Of a DNA stretch of 17,112 nt, positions 14,342 through 17,112 are shown piece after piece. Position 1 is the first letter of the stretch, and each line of letters begins with the position of its first letter. Below the pieces are notes generated by a model. It was not told the DNA's origin and did not search any database. It saw only the letters and a list, made by a program, of their open reading frames with translations. Source of the DNA: Chloroflexota bacterium (GTDB taxonomy: Bacteria > Chloroflexota > Anaerolineae > Anaerolineales > Villigracilaceae); assembly GCA_021796315.1 (NCBI GenBank), contig JAJYOH010000058.1, forward strand, positions 1 to 17,112, given 5' to 3'. Both the position numbers and the translations under genes were made by a program.

Positions 14342-14736
14342 GCTGTTTTCAGGCGTTCAGCAGTCATCAATGCAGGTGAACATTGTGGGCACTCGCAGGA
14401 TGGGTTCCTTTCCGTGTTGATGAGTGCGGAAACCGTTTCCGGGCCGAGTCCTGCAAGGTGGGCAGAAGCAAGGATCAGCTTCAGAAGAGATGGATCTTTT
14501 ATACTGTAGAAAACATAACGGCCCTCGCGTCGATCTTGCAGAACATTTGCCTTTCGGAGAGCCATCAGATGCTGGGAGATGTATGCCTGGCGCCAGCCGA
14601 GTGCGGCTTCGAGATGACAGACGCATGCTTCGCCTCTTCCAATGGCAATGAGGATAGCAATACGCTGGGGTGAGGCGATGGCCTCAAGCGGCGAGGCAAC
14701 CTGTTTCGAAATTTTTAGGAGAACTCGGTTCGTCAT
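14338..14736 (-). CDS. arsR: ArsR/SmtB-family metalloregulatory repressor (ArsR2)
   Basis: This 132-residue winged-helix repressor is a paralog of ArsR1. The sensing motif is CVCH (C38, C40, H41), the recognition helix QAYISQHLMALR, and the wing DRREGRYVFYS. The tail CECPQC (C114, C116, C119) is the same idea as CSCPNC in ArsR1. Start choice: the frame is open to a TTG at 14790, but family alignment begins near KQVASPLEAIASPQR, and ATG codons lie at 14742 and 14736. No Shine-Dalgarno sequence precedes either, and the operator (14737-14752) covers this spot, so the mRNA may be leaderless. A -10-like TACAAT (14755-14760) would place the start of transcription just before the ATG. It overlaps the permease gene by 4 bases. 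Confidence 0.9.
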   Translation of the reverse strand: MTNRVLLKISKQVASPLEAIASPQRIAILIAIGRGEACVCHLEAALGWRQAYISQHLMALRKANVLQDRREGRYVFYSIKDPSLLKLILASAHLAGLGPETVSALINTERNPSCECPQCSPALMTAERLKTA

Positions 14737-14752
14737 ATTCATAAATCTGAAT
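14737..14752. promoter_or_regulatory. ArsR-type operator, site 4 (at arsR2 start)
   Basis: The palindrome ATTCATAAATCTGAAT is of the ATTC-N8-GAAT form. It ends exactly where the preferred arsR2 ATG begins and lies next to the minus-strand -10-like TACAAT at 14755-14760. It is suited to autorepression of the arsR2-permease-thioredoxin-acr3 operon. Confidence 0.72.
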
Positions 14753-14798
14753 ATATTGTAGCGCCAAAGCCATTTCCATGAATGTAACAATCGTCGTG

Positions 14799-14814
14799 AT
14801 TCGATATGATGAAT
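14799..14814. promoter_or_regulatory. ArsR-type operator, site 5 (between arsR2 and the oxidoreductase operon)
   Basis: The palindrome ATTCGATATGATGAAT is again ATTC-N8-GAAT. It lies in the divergent region, 160 bases upstream of the oxidoreductase Fe-S gene and 62 bases (centre to centre) from site 4, close to six helical turns. It could act on either promoter, or both ArsR dimers could interact. No clear promoter for the plus-strand operon is visible; the rest of 14815-14973 holds only an inverted repeat with a long loop (14814-14822 and 14846-14854). Confidence 0.6.
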
Positions 14815-14973
14815 TTCCGTGTAGTGTAGGGGTTTTCCTGACCAGACGCGGAAAACTATCCAATTTTTCCTTCTATCCCGACAAATGCAAATTAGATAAA
14901 GTATGGTCGAGGAATTTGTTGGACTCTGTCCTCGCGATTATGTTCGAATTCTAGTTTTTGAAGGAGAAGCTCA

Positions 14974-15828
14974 ATGTCCAAACCGAACGAAGCATCTTTG
15001 CTGAACAAATATGCTTCCGAGGCATTTGCTGGCTTGGTTGCCCCTGTGCTGGATGGATTGCAGATTTCTGCCCTGCCCGTGGCTGACTTGCCGGTGAAAG
15101 AGGATGTTCTGGTACGCATGGAGCGCGAGCTCCAGAGCGCACTGAAGAAGCCTGCCTCGGAGCGGCGCTGGGTGATGGTGATTGATTTGCGCAAGTGCGT
15201 GGGATGTACTTCCTGCACCGTTGCCTGCATCGCCGAGAACAAACTGCCGCCCGGAGTGGTGTATCGTCCGGTGCTGGTGGAGGAAATTGGAACATATCCA
15301 AACACGACTTTGAAATTCCTGCCTCGCCCATGCCTGCAATGCGATAAACCGCCCTGCACCGAAGTCTGCCCGGTGGATGCCACTTATAAAAATGAGGACG
15401 GTGTTGTAGTCATTGACTACGATCAGTGTATTGGCTGTCGTAGTTGCATCCCAGCCTGCCCGTACGGCGCGCGCTCGTTTGATTTCGGGCAGACCTATCT
15501 ACAAAATACGCCGAACAATGTGGACTTCATGCTCGGACAATCCAATGCAGATGGATATGAGCGGCTAGCTGATTTCGAATACAGCGAAGCTCGCGTCCGC
15601 AATGGACACGATTCGCCAGTTGGCAACGTCCGCAAATGTCATTTCTGCCTGCACCGCATCAAGGATGGCATTCTACCGGCCTGCACGACAACCTGTATTG
15701 GACGCGCTACTTACTTCGGCGATGCCAATGATCCAAATTCGCTGGTATCCGAATTGATCTCGGGCAACAACGTGACACGGCTCAAGGAAGAACTTGGTAC
15801 TGAGCCGCGCGTCTATTATCTGGTGTAG
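14974..15828 (+). CDS. 4x[4Fe-4S] electron-transfer subunit of a molybdopterin oxidoreductase (TtrB/PsrB/SrdB-like)
   Basis: This 284-residue ferredoxin-like subunit passes electrons between the NrfD membrane subunit and the Mo catalytic subunit. Sixteen cysteines form four cluster sets: C75, C78, C81, C85; C120, C123, C128, C132; C152, C155, C158, C162; C222, C225, C237, C241. All are intact and there is no other cysteine. A 65-residue N-terminal extension precedes the first set; it has no signal peptide or TAT motif. The stretch between sets three and four (171-221) is about 50 residues, longer than in short PsrB/TtrB proteins. GAAGGAG lies 7 bases before the ATG. The closest families are the tetrathionate, polysulfide, selenate and arsenate reductase Fe-S subunits; I cannot choose among them. 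Confidence 0.9.
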   Translation: MSKPNEASLLNKYASEAFAGLVAPVLDGLQISALPVADLPVKEDVLVRMERELQSALKKPASERRWVMVIDLRKCVGCTSCTVACIAENKLPPGVVYRPVLVEEIGTYPNTTLKFLPRPCLQCDKPPCTEVCPVDATYKNEDGVVVIDYDQCIGCRSCIPACPYGARSFDFGQTYLQNTPNNVDFMLGQSNADGYERLADFEYSEARVRNGHDSPVGNVRKCHFCLHRIKDGILPACTTTCIGRATYFGDANDPNSLVSELISGNNVTRLKEELGTEPRVYYLV

Positions 15829-15838
15829 GAGGCGAGCC

Positions 15839-16963
15839 ATGTTGAAAAAAGTGATCTACGCGCTTGGTGTAATCGCATTGTTGTTTGGCCTATGGGGTTT
15901 TTATGAACGTTTCGCTTTTGGCGAGGAATACGTTTCATATGGCTCTGCGGTGGTCTGGGGACTGTGGGTAGCTGTGTATTTCCTCTTTGGCGGAATCGCG
16001 ATTGGCAGTTTCTTTGTCGCCTCGCTGGAATACCTATTTGGAATCGAAGCATTCAAAGGCTATGGCAAACCCGCTTTATGGACTTCGCTGGTGACGCTGG
16101 CGGTCGCCATGATGTCCATCGGCTTCGACCTTGGCCACATGGAACGTATCTGGAAAGCATTTCTGCAACCCAACTTCAACTCCGGTGTGGTGGCGGATGT
16201 GTGGGCGTACACCATCTTTGGCATCCTGACTCTAATCGCCTTGATTCTTGCAGTCCGCCAGCCGAAGAATGCTGGATTGAAGATTGTCATAGGCTTGGGT
16301 TTTGTGGCTGCCTTATTTGCGGCAGGCTCACCCGGCAAATTTCTTGGCGACAATGCTACGCGTCTCTACTGGCACGCGGCGCTTCTGCCAGTGCAGTTTG
16401 TCTTTATGGCGCTGCTCTCCGGCGCAGCGATGACATTGGTTGTGCAAGCCTTTGTCAGTCCCAGGGAAGAAACGAAACAAGCCTTGAGTATTCTCAGTCT
16501 GGCAAGCGTGGTCTTGCTGGTGATCTCGCTTTACTTCGTCTGGGCATATTTCTCACAAAGTCTATATGGCAATGTGCCATCTTTGAGGGATTCCATCAAT
16601 GAATTGATCAGCGGACAATACGCGTTATGGTTCTGGGGCGTCCAAATCATCATTGGCGCGGTCATCCCGCTGATCGTTTTGGTCCAGCCCAAACTGGCAC
16701 AGAATCAATTATGGACTGGGCTGATGGGTCTGCTCATCCTGATTGGGAACGGCGTGGCGCGTTATCTCATTATCGTTCCCGGTTTGAACGTCAGTGTACT
16801 GAACAACATTGAAACAGCCTACCAAGGCCCCGGTTTGACGTTGAGCTATTCACCCAGCCCCGTCGAGTGGGCAGTGGCATCCGGCGTGCTGGGGATTGTC
16901 ATCCTGGCTTTGTTGCTCGGTACAGACTTCCTGCCCCTCTACTCCAAGAAATCGGAGTTCTAA
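15839..16963 (+). CDS. NrfD/PsrC-family quinone-linked membrane subunit
   Basis: This 374-residue protein has about nine to ten hydrophobic segments and belongs to the NrfD/PsrC family. It anchors the complex and exchanges electrons with the quinone pool. Landmarks are the first helix (about 5-22), WGLWVAVYFLFGGIAIGSFFVAS (typical NrfD helix pair start), DLGHMERIWKAF, and NGVARYLIIVPGLNV near the end. The frame is open from 15794, inside the previous gene, but AGGAGG stands just before the ATG at 15839 and overlaps the upstream TAG, so this start is clear. It is followed after one base by the next gene. The order Fe-S, NrfD, catalytic subunit matches ttrBCA and srdBCA operons. Confidence 0.92.
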   Translation: MLKKVIYALGVIALLFGLWGFYERFAFGEEYVSYGSAVVWGLWVAVYFLFGGIAIGSFFVASLEYLFGIEAFKGYGKPALWTSLVTLAVAMMSIGFDLGHMERIWKAFLQPNFNSGVVADVWAYTIFGILTLIALILAVRQPKNAGLKIVIGLGFVAALFAAGSPGKFLGDNATRLYWHAALLPVQFVFMALLSGAAMTLVVQAFVSPREETKQALSILSLASVVLLVISLYFVWAYFSQSLYGNVPSLRDSINELISGQYALWFWGVQIIIGAVIPLIVLVQPKLAQNQLWTGLMGLLILIGNGVARYLIIVPGLNVSVLNNIETAYQGPGLTLSYSPSPVEWAVASGVLGIVILALLLGTDFLPLYSKKSEF

Positions 16964-16964
16964 C

Positions 16965-17112
16965 ATGACAACGAAAACAACTTCCACAAAATCCCCCGTT
17001 ACCCGCCGCGATTTTCTAAAACTCTCTGGTGCTACTGGTGCAACTGCTGCATTGCTGGGGAATCTTCCTTCCGCCTTTACGAAGGTGAAAAAGGCAATGG
17101 CCGCGGTGGGAG
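16965..17112 (+). CDS. TAT-exported protein, start only; probable molybdopterin catalytic subunit (partial)
   Basis: An ATG at 16965, one base after the NrfD stop, opens a frame that runs off the window after 49 codons. The peptide has a clear twin-arginine signal: polar N-region, TRRDFLK (R14, R15), then a hydrophobic stretch with SGATGATAALLGNL. No catalytic residues are included in the window. A twin-arginine signal, placed third after Fe-S and NrfD subunits, is what is expected for the large bis-MGD molybdopterin subunit of a periplasmic-facing respiratory reductase. That identity is inferred from order alone. Related enzymes act on arsenate, arsenite, tetrathionate, selenate or polysulfide; none can be chosen from this fragment. 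Confidence 0.75.
   Translation, partial: MTTKTTSTKSPVTRRDFLKLSGATGATAALLGNLPSAFTKVKKAMAAVG

Noticed and set aside
14814..14854. Inverted repeat TTTCCGTGT / ACGCGGAAA in the divergent region as a riboswitch or attenuator
   Set aside because: The loop is over 20 bases with no further pairing or T-run; too weak to name.
14948..14963. Near match to the operator, ATTC-N8-GAAG, before the Fe-S subunit gene
   Set aside because: It lacks the final T and its right half is the ribosome binding site, so likely chance.
14892..15383. A 163-codon minus-strand frame opposite the Fe-S subunit
   Set aside because: Low-complexity Ser/Arg/Thr-rich product; the plus strand carries sixteen correctly spaced cluster cysteines.
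14974..17112. Naming the operon ttrBCA, srdBCA or arr
   Set aside because: Gene order and Fe-S subunit do not separate these enzymes, and the catalytic subunit is outside the window.
1..17112. CRISPR array, tRNA, rRNA or insertion sequence
   Set aside because: No regular spaced repeats, cloverleaf-like sequence or transposase-like frame was seen on either strand.

Overview
This window looks like a chromosomal segment of an anaerobic or facultative bacterium, most likely Chloroflexota (Anaerolineae-like). That guess rests on base composition near 50% GC, strong AGGAG-type ribosome binding sites, the style of the proteins and the mix of YlbF, FmdE, TSUP and NifX-like families. The lineage is an inference, since there is no rRNA or other marker gene here.

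Layout. (1) Positions 1-556, plus strand: the end of a LacI-type regulator, then a ClC chloride-channel N-terminus that stops after 115 residues. This seems to be the broken edge of another locus. (2) Positions 634-10488, minus strand: thirteen tightly packed genes read in the order DUF318/ArsP-like permease, mini-thioredoxin, TSUP exporter, two FmdE-type zinc-finger proteins, ChrA-type transporter, Mrp ATPase, OsmC, two YlbF proteins, NifX-like protein, second TSUP exporter, PAP2-like membrane protein, CDF metal exporter. (3) Positions 10591-10965: an ArsR repressor just upstream of that series. (4) Positions 11120-14736, minus strand: a second ArsR, a larger DUF318-type permease, two mini-thioredoxins and an ACR3 arsenite exporter, closed by a hairpin terminator at 11083-11107. 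(5) Positions 14974-17112, plus strand, divergent from the second arsR: a 4x[4Fe-4S] subunit, an NrfD-type membrane subunit and the TAT-signal start of a third protein, probably the molybdopterin catalytic subunit. This is the B-C-A order known from ttrBCA and srdBCA.

How it fits together. Five copies of a 16-bp palindrome ATTC-N8-GAAT lie in the promoter regions of the first permease, both arsR genes and the divergent oxidoreductase; by eye I found no other copy in the window. The two ArsR proteins have nearly identical recognition helices and the same cysteine sites (CVCH, plus a CxCxxC tail). The simplest reading is one thiophilic-oxyanion regulon (arsenic, perhaps also selenium or sulfur species). 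It would couple a membrane-bound respiratory molybdoenzyme to oxyanion and metal efflux (ACR3, two permeases, ChrA, CDF, two TSUP), thiol relay proteins (three mini-thioredoxins, OsmC), and Fe-S or molybdenum cofactor-related helpers (Mrp, NifX-like, FmdE pair, YlbF with a CGCGG tail). The substrate of the oxidoreductase cannot be decided, because its catalytic subunit runs off the window.

No stretch longer than 300 bases lacks a gene. I saw no tRNA, rRNA, CRISPR array or transposase.
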